Below, piece by piece: positions 1 to 14,187 of a DNA stretch of 64,000 bases. The stretch covers positions 20,776,963 through 20,840,962 of the forward strand of contig NC_057792.1 of assembly GCF_014905175.1 (NCBI RefSeq). Direction: 5' to 3'. Both the position numbers and the translations under genes were made by a program. The DNA comes from Aphidius gifuensis. Its lineage: Eukaryota > Arthropoda > Insecta > Hymenoptera > Braconidae. How positions within the stretch are numbered: position 1 is the stretch's first letter; each line of letters opens with the position of its first letter. The notes under the pieces were generated by a model, which ran no database searches, had not been told where the DNA came from, and saw only the letters and a program-made list of their open reading frames with translations.

Positions 1-3000
1 AGCTTAGATAAAATGAAAAAATAATTCAAAGGTTTATTTTTTTTTTTTTATATAAAGAAAGTTCTCTTTGACTAACAAGACACATGAGTTGAAATAATTT
101 TATAACTGAAAATATACAGCTGTAAATAAAAGTGCGATTGGCACCTTGAGATTATTCAACATTGAAGCGCAACTTGAGGCACGGGATAAGCTTCTTATAC
201 GCCAAGAGGGATAACTTAATTTTTTTTTATTATTATTATTTTCAAGATCGATTTATTTACAAATAAAGAAGCGAGTTTATTGAGTAATATGCACAAAGGC
301 ATGCAACTACTGAATTTATTATAAAATACTTTTTCCATCATCATCATCATCTTGCTAATATAATTTATTCAAAATTATTTTTTCAATATCCCTCCAGTAT
401 ATTTATTTACTTCATGTTAATTATTGTTTTATTTTTTATTTACTTTAATTAACTATCAATTTCATCGTAAGAAAATTGAAAACACTCTATTGAAAATAGT
501 AAATACTACTTTTTTTTAATTAATGTCAAAGGAATAAAAAAATGTGAAAAAAAGCTCTGAATAGTTAATGGAAATGTACTTTACATATTTTCTTTATGCA
601 CAAAAGTCTCTGTCTATTTTTTTTTCTCTTTTGTGTATTTTTATTTATTTTTTTTCGTGCTTTTACGTCAAGTTTTTTTCATTCAAATATTTATAAGAAA
701 CAAAGTATGGTTTGTTAATTTTGAAATAAAATTCATTAGAGTCACGTTTTTATGATGAAAAGTTTTTAAATTTACTAGGTTTATTTTTTTTTTTAATTTG
801 ATTTTTAAATAAATATGCGTTTGATGTTTGTTATTAAAAGATAAATAATAAAAATAAAACAATGAGCGTTATTAAAAACAAAAAAGAAATAGCGAATGAT
901 GGAATGTTGCTGAAGAAAAAATATGAAATAAAAGGATCAAGGGCTGTCTACACCCACCCGCTAATTTCTTCGGCTATTAGCCACGACTCTGAATATAAAT
1001 CGAGGCATTATATTCAGAGAAATATATATATATTTTCTAGACCGTTGTAACATCATGTCAGACAAACGTCTTTTCCATTTCTTGCATCCACTTGTTTTTT
1101 ATTCTCATTCTTAATTTATTTATTTTAATTTTATTTTTATTATAATTTATTTATTTTGTTCTTCTTCTTCTTTTTATTTTGCCACTACTTTTTACCAGCC
1201 TTTTTTTCATTCTCTGTTTCTCATCTGCTAATCAAAATGAGAAAGTAGTTTGCCTCGCATAATCTTCCAAGCAGAACGTCGACAGATTAACAGAAAAAAA
1301 AAAAATATATATAGAGCAAAAATTTGAGAAAAAAATAATGACAAAAAGTCGTTTGCCTTCACTGGCTTGCTAAACTCATTGCCAGTCCAGAACAGACAAA
1401 AAAAATCAAGAAATAATAATAACAACTTGTCGGATAAAAAAAATCAAAATTGCATTCCATGAATATACATTGGACGCAAAAGTTTTCTATTAAAAAAAAT
1501 GATTATTATATATTTTCCGGATTATATTTTTAAAAAATAATTTAAACAATTTATAATTATAAATTTTTCTCACAAACTTTATATTCTTTTATAATTTAAA
1601 TATTTTTTTTTTGCTTATATTTTATTTTCATAGTTGAATTTTTATTTACCTTTGTGATTTTTTGTTTTTTTTTTTTTCGTATTATTATTTATTATTGACT
1701 TTTGAATATATGATTTTTTTTTTTGATTTTTTCTCATGATCATTCCGTTATATACAAACATGCTTAAATGAAATCAAACATATATTCCGTTACATTATCG
1801 ATAAGCAATCAGTATCGAAGATGAGTTTGATATTCGAATTGGCTATTGGATACACCGGAAATTAAAGTCAATTCAGTTATGCAGTACAGAATATGTCATG
1901 TCACATGTCGAATTAGACGAATTTCATTTAATGTTTGAGTTTATATACCTTTCATTCTCAATAAACATTTACCCAAGATTATTATGATGATGATGATGAT
2001 GATGAACCATGATCTTGCTACATGGCAATATTCATCTATCTTGATAATCTCACAAATCAACTCCTAAACAATCAGTGAATTCTCCAGATGAAAAAAAAAC
2101 ATGTATCAATTTCTCAACTTGAAATTTTTGATTATTATATTTTTTCAGCTAATCATTTAAAAAAATTTAATTTAATTCATAAAATTTACTGTGTCACATG
2201 ACATCATTTATCAAGAATTAAAAAAAAAAAATTTTTAAAAGTCAAAAAAATTGTTTATCAGCACTGTAAAAAATTGAGTCCAAAAAAAAATTGTACACAT
2301 TATTAACAATTATTAATAAATATTAGAAGTTATAATTGAAATGTAAAAAAAAATTTTTTTTAGGCAATTTTAAAAAAGAATATCTTATTTTATGACAATT
2401 TTTGCAAAAAAAAAAAAAATTATATTTACTTTTGTCTTAAAATTGCTGTGCACTTTGAATTTTTTATTTTAAATTTTTTTTCTTTGTGCATATGCCTAGT
2501 GGGCATATTGCTTCCAGAGGGAATAATTTTGTTGGATCATCAGAAGCAATGGTAATTCACAATGGGCCATGACTAAAATCCCAGCTTACATGAAACTAAA
2601 CTAAATTGATCATAAAAAGTAAAGTAAGCTAAACCGAGCTAATATCGATACTCGTTGTAAATAGCCCAGGGGATTTATATACACACACTTTCACATGCAA
2701 TATTATAATATTACAACATTAAAATAAATTACATTAACAACAATAATATTGCTACTGATACATTGTTTACATACAAATTACAAAATTATACAACAACGTA
2801 TTAACATAGATAAAATTTTATAACTAATATTGTGAATATTGAAATTATTATTAACATTGTTATTTTTAATTTTAATTTTATACTAGGGTTATATCTTTTA
2901 TATCAATTTTGTGTAATCAATAATTAATTTAAAAAAATTAAAAATACATTTTATGTTAAATTGGTAATAATACACTTGTTTTATCTTTTTTTTTATTTTA

Positions 3001-3040
3001 CGATTTGAAAGTATTGGCATGATTACAATTGCAAATATCT
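1..3040. other. A+T-rich non-coding stretch
   Basis: I see no gene here. The stretch is dominated by T and A runs with short simple repeats, including CAT repeats at 336-351 and an ATG/GAT repeat at 1984-2005. Open frames at 862-1050 (+) and 1228-1425 (-) have homopolymer-driven composition and no recognisable motif. A somewhat more balanced patch at 1795-1925 and another at 2490-2660 have no open frame of note. Confidence 0.6.
1984..2005. repeat. ATG trinucleotide microsatellite
   Basis: About seven uninterrupted copies of ATG, directly visible. It lies in non-coding DNA and has no evident function. Confidence 0.9.
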
Positions 3041-6000
3041 TGAGAATCAATGAAACTGTTAATTATTGCACCTCATTGGAGAGTTTTAATTCGTGAGTAT
3101 CTGTATAGATATAAAGTTTATTCTGATGAATTACGAATATTTCAACTCCCACTTGAAAAAATATATATACTTCAGCATCAGAACCAATTAATTCTTCAAG
3201 ATTTATCTCAGGATAAATTGGAAAAAAAGGAATTGAAATAAAATAAATAAATAAACAAGTATTATATATTTTAAAAAAAAAAAAAAACAGAGAATTAAAA
3301 CAATAAATAAATAAATTGATACTTGACAATTTTAGGAATCAATAATAATGAGAATAAAAATTAAAAAATAAAAGTATATTTAGTTTTGTTGACGTCGCGA
3401 TACATATAGACGAGTGAGTTAAGTAAAAAATGAAATAAAATTTTAGAAATATAAAAAGTAAATTAAAATACAAAAAAATATATAAAATAAGTAATAAAAA
3501 AAATGTTGTATGATCGTGTCTTTGAAGTCATGGCGATGGGACATTTGGAAAGAAGGATTTATGGATCGTAACGGCGTTGAGAAGCAATAACGACGTGATC
3601 TTGTGTTGTACAATGTGAATGTCACGTTGAGACCTAATATCTTGCTCGTCTGATGCTTCAAAATAAATATTTTTTTTTTTAAATTTTATATAGTCAACAG
3701 TTACCAAATTAAATTATTTAAAAATATTCGTGGATACATACCAATCAAATTCCAGAGATTTTAAATCAACGAAAATTCACTTCCAAAGTTACACACGAAA
3801 ACGATGGAAACAATTTTTTTTTTTTTGTTCAATTATTAAATTAATATATTGTTTTTAAAATATAAAAAATAAATTAAATATTTACTGAATTAAATGATCA
3901 CAAACATTGGACACTTGACAGAAGAGAATTATTTTTTTTTTCACCTGTTGTAAATAACAAAATTTTGAAATGAAATTATTAAAAATAAATTATACTTTTT
4001 TATGAGTTAATTTATATGTTTTTGACATTTTAAAAAATATATACATTAAAACAGTTGAGAAGACAAAAAACATGAATTATTACTTTAGTTAATATTTCTT
4101 GGGTGTAAAAGTTAGCCAGTCGGACGCGTTAATTTGATTTGAAATAAAAAAAAATGGTAATAAATAAATAAAAGAAAAAAATATTCTCTCCCTTAAGTTT
4201 GATAATTGCTGGTTCGTAACTTTCTCATCACTCAGGATAAAATATAATATAATTTAATGGACGAATTGCAGAACTTGCATTGCAGTCATGACAGCAACCA
4301 CAAACAGATGGCAATTTAAGTCAAAGAAAATTGAGTAAATAAACTGGACTATTGTGTTGGCAATTATTTCAACCAAGTTATTATTTCATCAAAATATATT
4401 GAATTGAATTGAATAAATCAATAATCCCTGCTACTGATAACGCAGAAATTATATATTTAAAAAAATCATGACGTACATTATGAAATTTTTCTCCGTCTTT
4501 TTTCTCTGAATTTTTCCGGTTCATCAGTCTTCAAGACAACACAATACAAATATGTCAAAATAACAATAGAAAGTAATAATTAACCAGCAGCCAGAGTTAC
4601 TTTCATTAAATCATTTAAATTTGTTTAATTTATTTAAATGTGGGTAGATGTCTTGTTGCTGTTGCAATCCGACAAGACATTTCTCGTTTAATTTTATACA
4701 TCTTCAACTTTTTGAAGTAAAATAACAAACACTATAAACATAAATATATAATAAAAATCTTGAGAATATTTTTCGTGGATTTATTTGGCATTTAGATCAA
4801 GATTTGTAATCATTAAAATATACTATGAATTTTCATGAGCATAATTTATTAATTTATATATTTTTACTATTAATATTATCACTGCACTTGGTACCCATAT
4901 GTCTCTGTTGAAATATCATTGTGCAAAACTTTACCATCAACAATACCAAACTGATGGATACATTGTTGTATTTTTTACAATAAAATTCATGTTGAAGAAA
5001 ATAACATTTACGATTGGAGAAAAAATAAACTTGATGCAACACTTTTTGTTGTGTCACTTTTTCATTTTCTTCATCATGTCTTCCGGTCTTTTATATATAG
5101 TAGAAAATTATTTTTCTACAGCACAAATGTGACATACATTTTCTAAAATAAAATAAAAATAATAGTATAATATTTTCTATTTTGCTATGAAATTAAATTC
5201 TAATATCATTTGATTTATTTTATTATATGTTTTACAACAAAGTAATTATAAATCCATCAGACACTAATTTATAGAGTATCCTTTTCTCATAAATCACTAG
5301 ATGTAATTAATAAAACAATGATTACTTTTGCCTATATATTTTTATAAATAAAATTTTATATGCAATAAAAATGCACACAAGTTTAAATTACATTTCCGTC
5401 TTTAATTTTAAGTATCTAAATATTTTCTCACTTGTTTTACCAATACATAGATATATTTTTTATACATATTTCAGGTAAATTCAATACACAGGTAAAATAA
5501 ATCCCCACGATTCATTACAAAATTCTATACTTGCTTGTTCACAGTCCCACGGGCAATTTCACTGGCAAAATAATTTTCGTTCAATTTTTCTCAAACAATT
5601 TTGTATCTACAATAATTGTATTGTTTTAAATTATTCAAAAAAAAAAAACCATTCAATTTGTCAACACGATACAATACATTTTTATTTTATTCCACTTAAT
5701 TTTTTATTTTTTCTTTCTCATAGACAAAATTTTTAATTAATTTTTTTTTCTTTTAATTATTTTTCAAACTGTAAAAATCCTCCCACATTATTTTTTGTTG
5801 TAGTGATTGCTCAAGGCGATATATTTATTATACACACAAAAAAAAAAAATAAAAAGCAATTGATAAAATAAATAAATAATTGTAAAAAGAAAATATAAAA
5901 AAACTGTTTTTTATTTTTTTCTTTCAATGAATCAATTATCAATGGATTGAAGAGATAATAAAATAAAAATAAAAACATTTAAATGCTTTGTTTTATCAAA

Positions 6001-9000
6001 AGATGATAGGTTTAAAAAAAAACAAATAAAAATGAATTTAAAAATTTATATACACGAGATGAGCTGTTGAATCAAAACAGCATGAATGATCACACACAGT
6101 GAATTGCATTTATAAAGGAATAAAGTGAATATAAGATAAGGCAGATAACTTGTGTACATTCAGTTGCTGCCAAGAAGTGCCTTATTCCATTTGTTTTCAA
6201 CTCATTCGTTGGATTGTTTAACTGACTATTTTTTTTATTATATTTTTCATTTGACTTTCAATTTATATTACTTTTCTTTGTTTTTTTATTTTAACTTTGT
6301 TGACAATTTCGACTCTTTTTCATTCTATACAACGTGCTACCTATGTTGTGTATATATATAAAAAAAATAAATAAATAAAATACAGCCAAAGTAAGGCCAT
6401 TTACCTTGTACATATATACAAAAGATAAACGTCCGCGGGCGGTCGTTTTGCGATGAATTATCGTGACTTTTTGTACCCTCGTATCAAGACACCGAGCGAA
6501 TAAGTTTTTCCAAGATTAACTAGATTACATTTAGATCTACCTCATCATTCAAACATCATTACCAAAAGTAAAATAAACATTGTACATTTATTATTTATAT
6601 ATAGATCTATTTAAATATTTATATATTAAACCATTTTATCCTTGTAATTGTATTAAAAACTTTTTCACAAAAGACACTCGAACATTTATCCAAAAATAGG
6701 AACCTGATCATTTATTTTCGTTTCGATAATTTAATAATATATAACAAATTGTAAAAATAATTTAATAAATTTTAATGAAAATTAAAATAGAGATAGATAA
6801 TTTGATTTTTTCTATTTTTATTTTTGTTATCTATTTTTTATTTCTGTTTGTAACAGTGAATCTATTTGTCACTGTGAAAATGTACAATGTGCTTGATGTG
6901 AAATGTGGATTGTAAAGATATAAGGGTGGATCAGTATAAAAGCTAGAGGATATATAAGGGAGGAACTACTGAGGGATTGCTAAAAGGGTTTTGTAATATA
7001 TCGAGTATATATCGACAAGTCGGTTTTTCGCTCGGTGACCAACCGGAAACACACAACCAGAATATCCGTGAATGTCCACAATTGCAAATAGCACTGGGTA
7101 AAACAATTTTTCTTGTCGACTGAATATTCTCTTTCACCAATAGCATACAATTGATTTTTTTTAATTTAAAAAAAAAATCACGTCTCGTCCATTTAATTAT
7201 ATATATCTTTTAAATAATTTTTTTTTCTCAATAAAAAATTAAAATAAGAAATAAAAAAAATACATAGATCAATAAAAGATAAAAATAATAATACATTTTT
7301 TATTTTTATTAATTTTAAAAATAATTGATTTTATTATTTATAAATAAATTTACGTAAATATCAATTTTAAAAGCTTTTTTTTTTTCATTTAATTTGTAAT
7401 CAAAACAATTGAATTGTAAAAAGAGAATTTTCAATAAATTAATAAACGGGTATATAAAAAAAATTGTAGATAACCAATTGTTGTTACAAATAAATTACCT
7501 GCATGGATAAAAATAATTTGCGAAAATAAAACGTGTAGATGAGCACCAAAACATCGACGTTAAATAATTCGAGCAGTACTTTTTCGTTGAATGATCACGT
7601 AACAAAAATTTTTAACCACTTTACTATAATATTTTTTTTTATTATTATTTATATTTTGTTATGGTTGATTTCATTCAAGTTATACATTTATTCACAACTC
7701 GTGTATTAGGTTATGTACATATCGATAAATTGAAAAATATAATAAAAAAAAATATAAAAATACTCTCGTTGACGGAATAAAACGTAAAATGCATTTTCCA
7801 TAAACACGCAGCTTTTATATTCAAGTGCTTTTACCTCATATTTATTCGTATTTTAATATTTATTTATACTTCTTTATTTTGACATATTTTTAAATTTACA
7901 AAAAAAACTAAAATTCCATTTTTTTTTTTTTTCATAAATTTTACTTGAATAAACACGTTACCGCATATTCACCTTTATAAATAAAAAATACAGCTATATA
8001 TTTGGCATGGAAAAAAAATATATACCTATATAAATACAATTGTATTTTTTTTTATATAAAAAAAGAAAAAAAAAAAAATTTGTATGTGTGAATGAAACGA
8101 TACAAAACGCCATTTGCAGAAAAATGGCAAGATGAGGTGGTGCCAAGTGAAGAAAAGTGTGAGTCAACTGAGCTTTTTTACATCCAAAGAAAATATATTT
8201 TTTTTTTCATTTTCTGTATATGAGAATTGAAAAAAATTTTATACCATATATTGTAAATACAAGAAAGGGCAAGTAAAAGAGGTTCTGCTTTCAAATTTTA
8301 TGGAATTTTATTTTTATTTCGTCAAAAGTGAAAAAAAAAAAACGTGCTGAGTGAAACAAGTTTTTTTTTTTTAATTTAAAATGAAAAAAAAAAAATAAAA
8401 ATACATTAAATAATGGTGGTACGTATATAAATGAAAATAAAAATGATTGTTGGTTTTAAAAATGTTGAAAAAAAAAAAAAAAGTATATAATAATTAAAAA
8501 GAAAAAAAAAAGGAAAAAAAAAATCAACGATTCATCCAGCTTGTTTAATTTTTAATTTATTTTTTTAATTTTTTTTTTTCTCTTATTATCGTGATATGGA
8601 AAATGGTGTATTAAAAGTCACTGTGTGTATGTCTATACGATGTCGGTAAATTTTTAAAGAGAATGATCAGTTAATGATTACCAAAATGTTAAAGATTACG
8701 TCGTTCAATCATTGATCTAAAAGTATCGTGATATTGAGTGACATTGAGCAGGATATTCTTCATATACAAATGTTGTTGTTTTTTTTTTTATATTTGGTAT
8801 TTTATGTGTGTATAAATGTATATATAAATTATATCTTAAATGATCAAACACGTGAGTCATCGATTATGCGGATACGTGGCATTTCTTCTTCGGAGAGACG
8901 ATCGGTGTCAAGCTTAAAGTATCACCACAACCATCAGCCGGTTGAACCGGTCATTCTGCAGCGCTGGATCATCATCTTTAATCGTTTATGTTTATTTTTT

Positions 9001-10480
9001 TATTTTTTCACTTGTGCATTATCTGTGTACTGTCGATTATCTACCAAATTGGACGAGATGAATTTTTTTTTTAAATTTCAAAATTTTAAAATTTAACTTT
9101 TGCTGATGAATATCAATCTGCATTTAAATATTCATTTTTATATATTATTTTCTAAATATCATTTTATCATTTACTATTAATGTCAAATTTTTCAATATAA
9201 AATTGAATATTTATGGCATTTTGGATTATTGTAAATTGAGTCATTCAATGACACCTAAATTTTCATGAAAACATCTTGCATAAAATTGAGACAAATCATT
9301 TAATTTAAAAAATATAAAAATTTTAATTTATTCAACAAACAACGTGATAAATATTAATTTAAATAAAATACACATTTTTCTTTAAATAAATTTCGGTATA
9401 TAAGCTTTGAAAATACACAAAAAAAAAAATTACAAAATAAAATAAGTGGATGAAATACAAGAAGCCAAAGAAGAGCAACAACAAAATTAAAAAATAAAAT
9501 ATATACAATAATAATAATAATAATAAACTTTCAATTCATCGATACATGTACATGCCAATCAATGAAAAAAAAAAAAACAAAAAAACAATGTAACGAAACA
9601 AAGTAAGACAAAGAATAAACATAAAACAAAAATATAAAAATTGAAGATAAGAAAGGCGCCAGAAGCAAATAGTTATAATGAAAAATAAAAATTTTATCTA
9701 TATGATATGCGTGTACATAAACAGATACATATATTTATAGTTTATGTAGTGAATAGTAGAGTACAGTGTTCACAATCTGCGTTAGTATAAAAAAAAAAAT
9801 TGAGAATGTTGGGCGCGTCGACTTCTTGCGAGCGCAATGAACTTGACCATGTACATTCTCTCTCGCTCTGGTTAATACCCACCACTTTTATTTTATTTTT
9901 TTTTTTTTCATCTTCATGATGTGTACCATGAAGTGCAGCAATACCCTGGTGATATTCAAGGTTATATTATTGAATCTCAAGAAAATGTAGACTTAGATAA
10001 ATAAATAACTTTTTGAGTTTGTTTATAACCCAGGTATTTTTTTTTTTTTTTTGCTTGGATCCCTTTCGTGCACTTCTTTCGTATATAAATTTTAATTTAA
10101 TTTTTTTATTTTTTTGACTTTTCTATTTTATCGTTTTCATTTATTCTCATCTTCATAGCCGTATTTTTATCTGTTAATATGTGTTTGTGTATGAGTGTAT
10201 TTATTGCTGGGTATATCGTCGACTTTGCTGTCTTGAATGTCGTTGTGAACCTCGATCTTTCGTGCCACTGTCCATTCTCTGGTTTATCTCGAGTCTTTGC
10301 TTGCTTTGCTTTCAATATATCCCGAGCACAAAAAATAAAAAAAAAAAAACAAGACGTATGTGCTTGATATTAAGAGACGAAAAGAGTTTAAAAAAATAAA
10401 AATAAAATACAAGTAAAAAATAGAATGAAAAATAAAAATGAATTAAAAAAAAAAAAAAAATTATTCTCTGAAGAGATGAG
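3041..10480. other. A+T-rich non-coding stretch with small mixed-composition islands
   Basis: No gene is recognisable. Short islands of more balanced base composition occur at about 3505-3660, 6424-6525, 8840-8990 and 9808-9885. Each holds only short open frames: 3050-3241 (+), 3443-3661 (-), 6943-7146 (-) and 8728-9096 (+, 122 codons, begins with TTG-type or internal starts and is flanked by T runs). I could not match any of these to a family. The islands could be regulatory elements or small exons of a gene whose other exons lie elsewhere, but neither is shown. An AAT microsatellite lies near 9507-9526. Confidence 0.5.
9507..9526. repeat. AAT trinucleotide microsatellite
   Basis: About six copies of AAT in a run, directly visible in non-coding A+T-rich DNA. 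Confidence 0.85.
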
Positions 10481-10565
10481 GATAGATCGATCGGTACAAT
10501 CGGTACAATCGGTATACGATCATACTGAACCGATCGTGACGATGCGTTGAGCCGAATCGGTTACG
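10481..10565. repeat. short CGGTACAAT tandem repeats flanked by an inverted repeat
   Basis: Three near-copies of a nine-base unit reading CGGTACAAT or CGGTATAC follow one another at about 10491-10518. The block is bracketed by CGATCGGT (10488-10495) and its exact reverse complement ACCGATCG (10529-10536). It stands out from its surroundings by being about half G+C. It could be a protein-binding site cluster or the core of a hairpin. Nothing identifies the protein. Confidence 0.5.
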
Positions 10566-13500
10566 CTTGGATGGCATTGCGCGTGGAGTCTTCACGATTC
10601 AAACATTTATTTATCCATATAATAATGTACAAGAATTTACCTATATACATGTGTGTGTGGTACTTATGTATATACATGTATAAAATACAGCATATCGAAT
10701 GGACTTTAAGAGAAATCTTGATCTTTTTTCCGCAATTTATTTATAAAAATTGTTATATCTAAGAAAAAAATCATCGAGATTTTATAATGATCATACGGAA
10801 AATATAACGGTTATATTTTCAATAAAAAATAATAATATTAATATATCAAATAATTATTTAATAATACAAATTAATATATTTAAAATTTTATTTTATCTTA
10901 ATTTTAATTTCGCAAGTGTAAATTATTTGGTAGTTTGTAAAAAAAAAAAAAAACTACTACTTGTATTTTTTAGATTAATTATTTTGTTTTTTAATCAATT
11001 TTCATCATTAAAATGGTAAATTAATCATCAATATATTTTAATTTTCAAGTCATTTAGCAGAGTACATTAATGTACAATTGTTAATTAATATTTATCATTA
11101 CACAAAGATAATTATTTCAACGTATTATAAAAAGAATAAATAAAACCAACAAAGCTGCAGTATAAATATAAATAATCTCATAACAACAGGAAGAATAATA
11201 TGTATAATAACCTAAATTTATAAATACATATATAAATAAATTTATCCAACTACAGAATAAACTATTTTACCGTATAAAATAAATAAATATATTCAGTTGT
11301 ATTTAAAATTAAAATAAAAAAAAACCATTGCAGTTATTGTTGATTATAAAGTGGGTATATGTATGTTTAATGAATATATAAGTCGATTAGAATTGCAAAA
11401 AGACTCGAGTTTATTGGAGTTTATGTAATTCAAAGAGATGAGAAACAAACGGAACAAACGCATTTCTCTTGGCTTGTATATACAATCTGCACAACTGAAC
11501 TCGTTCTTTGTCCTTGTTTTTTTTTATTATTTTTTTTCAACTCTGTAATTTGTATAATATGTATTTTGTGTTGTGTGTATATGTATATATGAAACACGCG
11601 CGAGTACACTTTTACAATTTTCATATTTTCTTCTAGCAGCAGGAGCACAATGATGTTGATGGTGGTGGTGGTGATGCTAGTAGTAGATGAATAGAAACCT
11701 GAAGTTTCTTGTGGTCCGTTTACCTTCTACGAACTCATCTGTTATGTTTGCCAATTTTTTCCAGCATCCACTGTACTATATATATATATGTACAAATACA
11801 TGCGCGCTCAAGGCGTTTGCATAACCCTGTGGGCAATGGTGGTTAGGCAAGGTCGGCTAGTGTAGCTTGGCTTTATGCAATAATGTTTATTGTCGAGGTG
11901 GTGGTGATGGTGGAGATGGTGGTAAAGTTTAAGGGATGAAAATAAAAATAATAAAAAACAAAAGACTCACGTGGTAACTTTGCTTGCACTCTTAACTCTG
12001 AATGATGAAGATCACGGTGGTTTTCATTACGCAGTACATGCCATAGGGCGGTTCACCCTATTTTATATATCATCCCTTTTTGAACACATATTAAACAAAC
12101 ATGATGATCTCTCTTTCTAAATTACCTCAGGGGGTTCTCAACCACTACTTATGTTGTGCCCAAAATAACCACACAATACACACAATGAAATTTTAATTTG
12201 ATCTACATGTATCCACATGAGTTATTTTAATTATTTTCAAAATTCATATTTACTATGTTATTTTAAAGATAACATAAATATTTGTATGTATTTATTTCAC
12301 TGCAACATGTTGCATTAATTAAAATTGTTTTTTTTTTTTTTTTAAATATATTTGTATTACTAATAATTCCATTGTTTTATTAATCTATTTATAGTTTTTT
12401 TTTATCGATTAAATCAAGACCTCCCATGTGGTTTGAGAGCTTAAAAAAATTCCAATTTTCAAAGTTAATTTATAATCATAATTTAATTTTAAAATTTCGA
12501 CAGGTTTTTCGTTATTTAGTGGTCTATATGTCATGAATTTTATTATAGTTAATTTACTAGTTTATTATATTTTTGATTTTATGATGATGAAAAATGTATA
12601 TATTTTCACCTGAATTATTGTTTATCGATGTGCAAAAATATTTTCATTAAAATTTTAACAATGCACTTGACATTTTAAATTTTATTTTTTGATAAATTAA
12701 AGGTTGTAAATGAATTATTATTTACCGTATATATTCAGTCAATTGGAGGATGATACAGCAAAGTCACCCCGCACGACCTCAGTTATTTTTTTAAAATTTT
12801 TTTATTTCATGAATTTAACATCGCGTGAAACAATGTCTTACGGCTCTTCGGCCTCGTCTTATCCTCCGCCCTCCATTGTTTTGTACCGACATTTTCTTCG
12901 CCTCTTGTGCGTTTCGCGCCTGTAATATCTTTCTTTTGCGGGCTCAACTCTTTCGCCCCCCAGACAAACTTTCAGTCAATATAAAATATATATACATGTG
13001 TGTTTATAAATTTATGTATTCTTGTTAAAAGACTTGTTGTTGCATCCCATTATTTCTTTACTTGTGTAAATTTTTTTAGGGTGGGATTTAATGGTACTTG
13101 CTTGATTGTTTTATACTAAAATTCATTTTTTTATATTTATCTTTAATCAAAAATAATAAAAAATTAAATAAAAATAATTATTTATTAAAATAAATACCAT
13201 TTATAAATCCACTTTTTAAATATTAACCTTTTTTTTTTATTCATTTTGATTTTAGTTATCTCATTGTACCTGTGTGTAAACTCAAGGGCCATATTTATGA
13301 ACCATAAATCTTTCGTACGTGTATATAAAAAACAAAAAAAAAAAAAAAAAGCTTTATTTTTGCTGACATTTTTATTGTTAAATAAATGCTATTATTGTTA
13401 TTTGTTTTTTGTTTTAAATTTTAATATTTGATGTATACAATTTTAATGAAGAAAAAATGTATAATTAAGGTTTGCTTGAGTCATCTTGAAGTAGGTAATT

Positions 13501-14165
13501 TTATGATGCATTAAGAAACTTGACAAAAAAGTTGGTTTAAAAAATTAAAAATATAATGCAGCTGACGATAATAATGACCATTTCGAATTTTTGGCATTTG
13601 TGACTCTATTAGTCACAATATACACCAGCTTTTTGTAAAATTATATATTTTTTTTTTTTGCTCATTCTTATTATGTAATAATAAATTTATGAAATTTATT
13701 TTATATATATTTTAGCTTGATTATGATTATCAACAACTAACGAAAAAAATAAAAGTTAATTTTAAAAAAATATATACTTTTATATTTTTTTAATTTTTTG
13801 ATAATGAAAATTACAAAAGAAATAAAATAGGATGAAGGCGGGCACATTTAAAATTGCATGGACATCTAAAGCCATTATTTTCAAATCTACAAAATTACTG
13901 ACATCCTTTTTGAGAGGTTTGTTTAGGAGCGCATACATATATCGTGAACAATTTTTGTCCTTTCGGCATTCAGCCTAACGATATAGCCGAAAAAGGTTTT
14001 TACAAAAAAAAAAAAAAAAAGGTAAAAATTAAAAGAAAAGAAGGACGGACAGTCAACGAAAACTACCGGGTTTCAGATTGAACAGTGCCCTTTTAATTTC
14101 GTAATTACCGGACGTTTTTTCAAGCCGCACTGTCGTTGTGTCGTCGCACCCACCGACTCACAACC

Positions 14166-14187
14166 CACACACACACACGCACGCACG
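14166..14187. repeat. CA/CGCA dinucleotide microsatellite
   Basis: An alternating CACACA run passes into CGCACGCACG, directly visible. It sits in a more balanced island that runs from about 14040 to 14190. Confidence 0.85.

Noticed and set aside
2265..2460. CACTGTAAAAAATT string that looks like the end of a MITE
   Set aside because: No matching inverted copy or target duplication could be found nearby.
3050..3241. 63-codon frame beginning MKLLIIAPHWRVLIREYL
   Set aside because: It looks somewhat protein-like, but the opposite strand is also open over the same bases (3063-3329) and no family or splice context supports either one.
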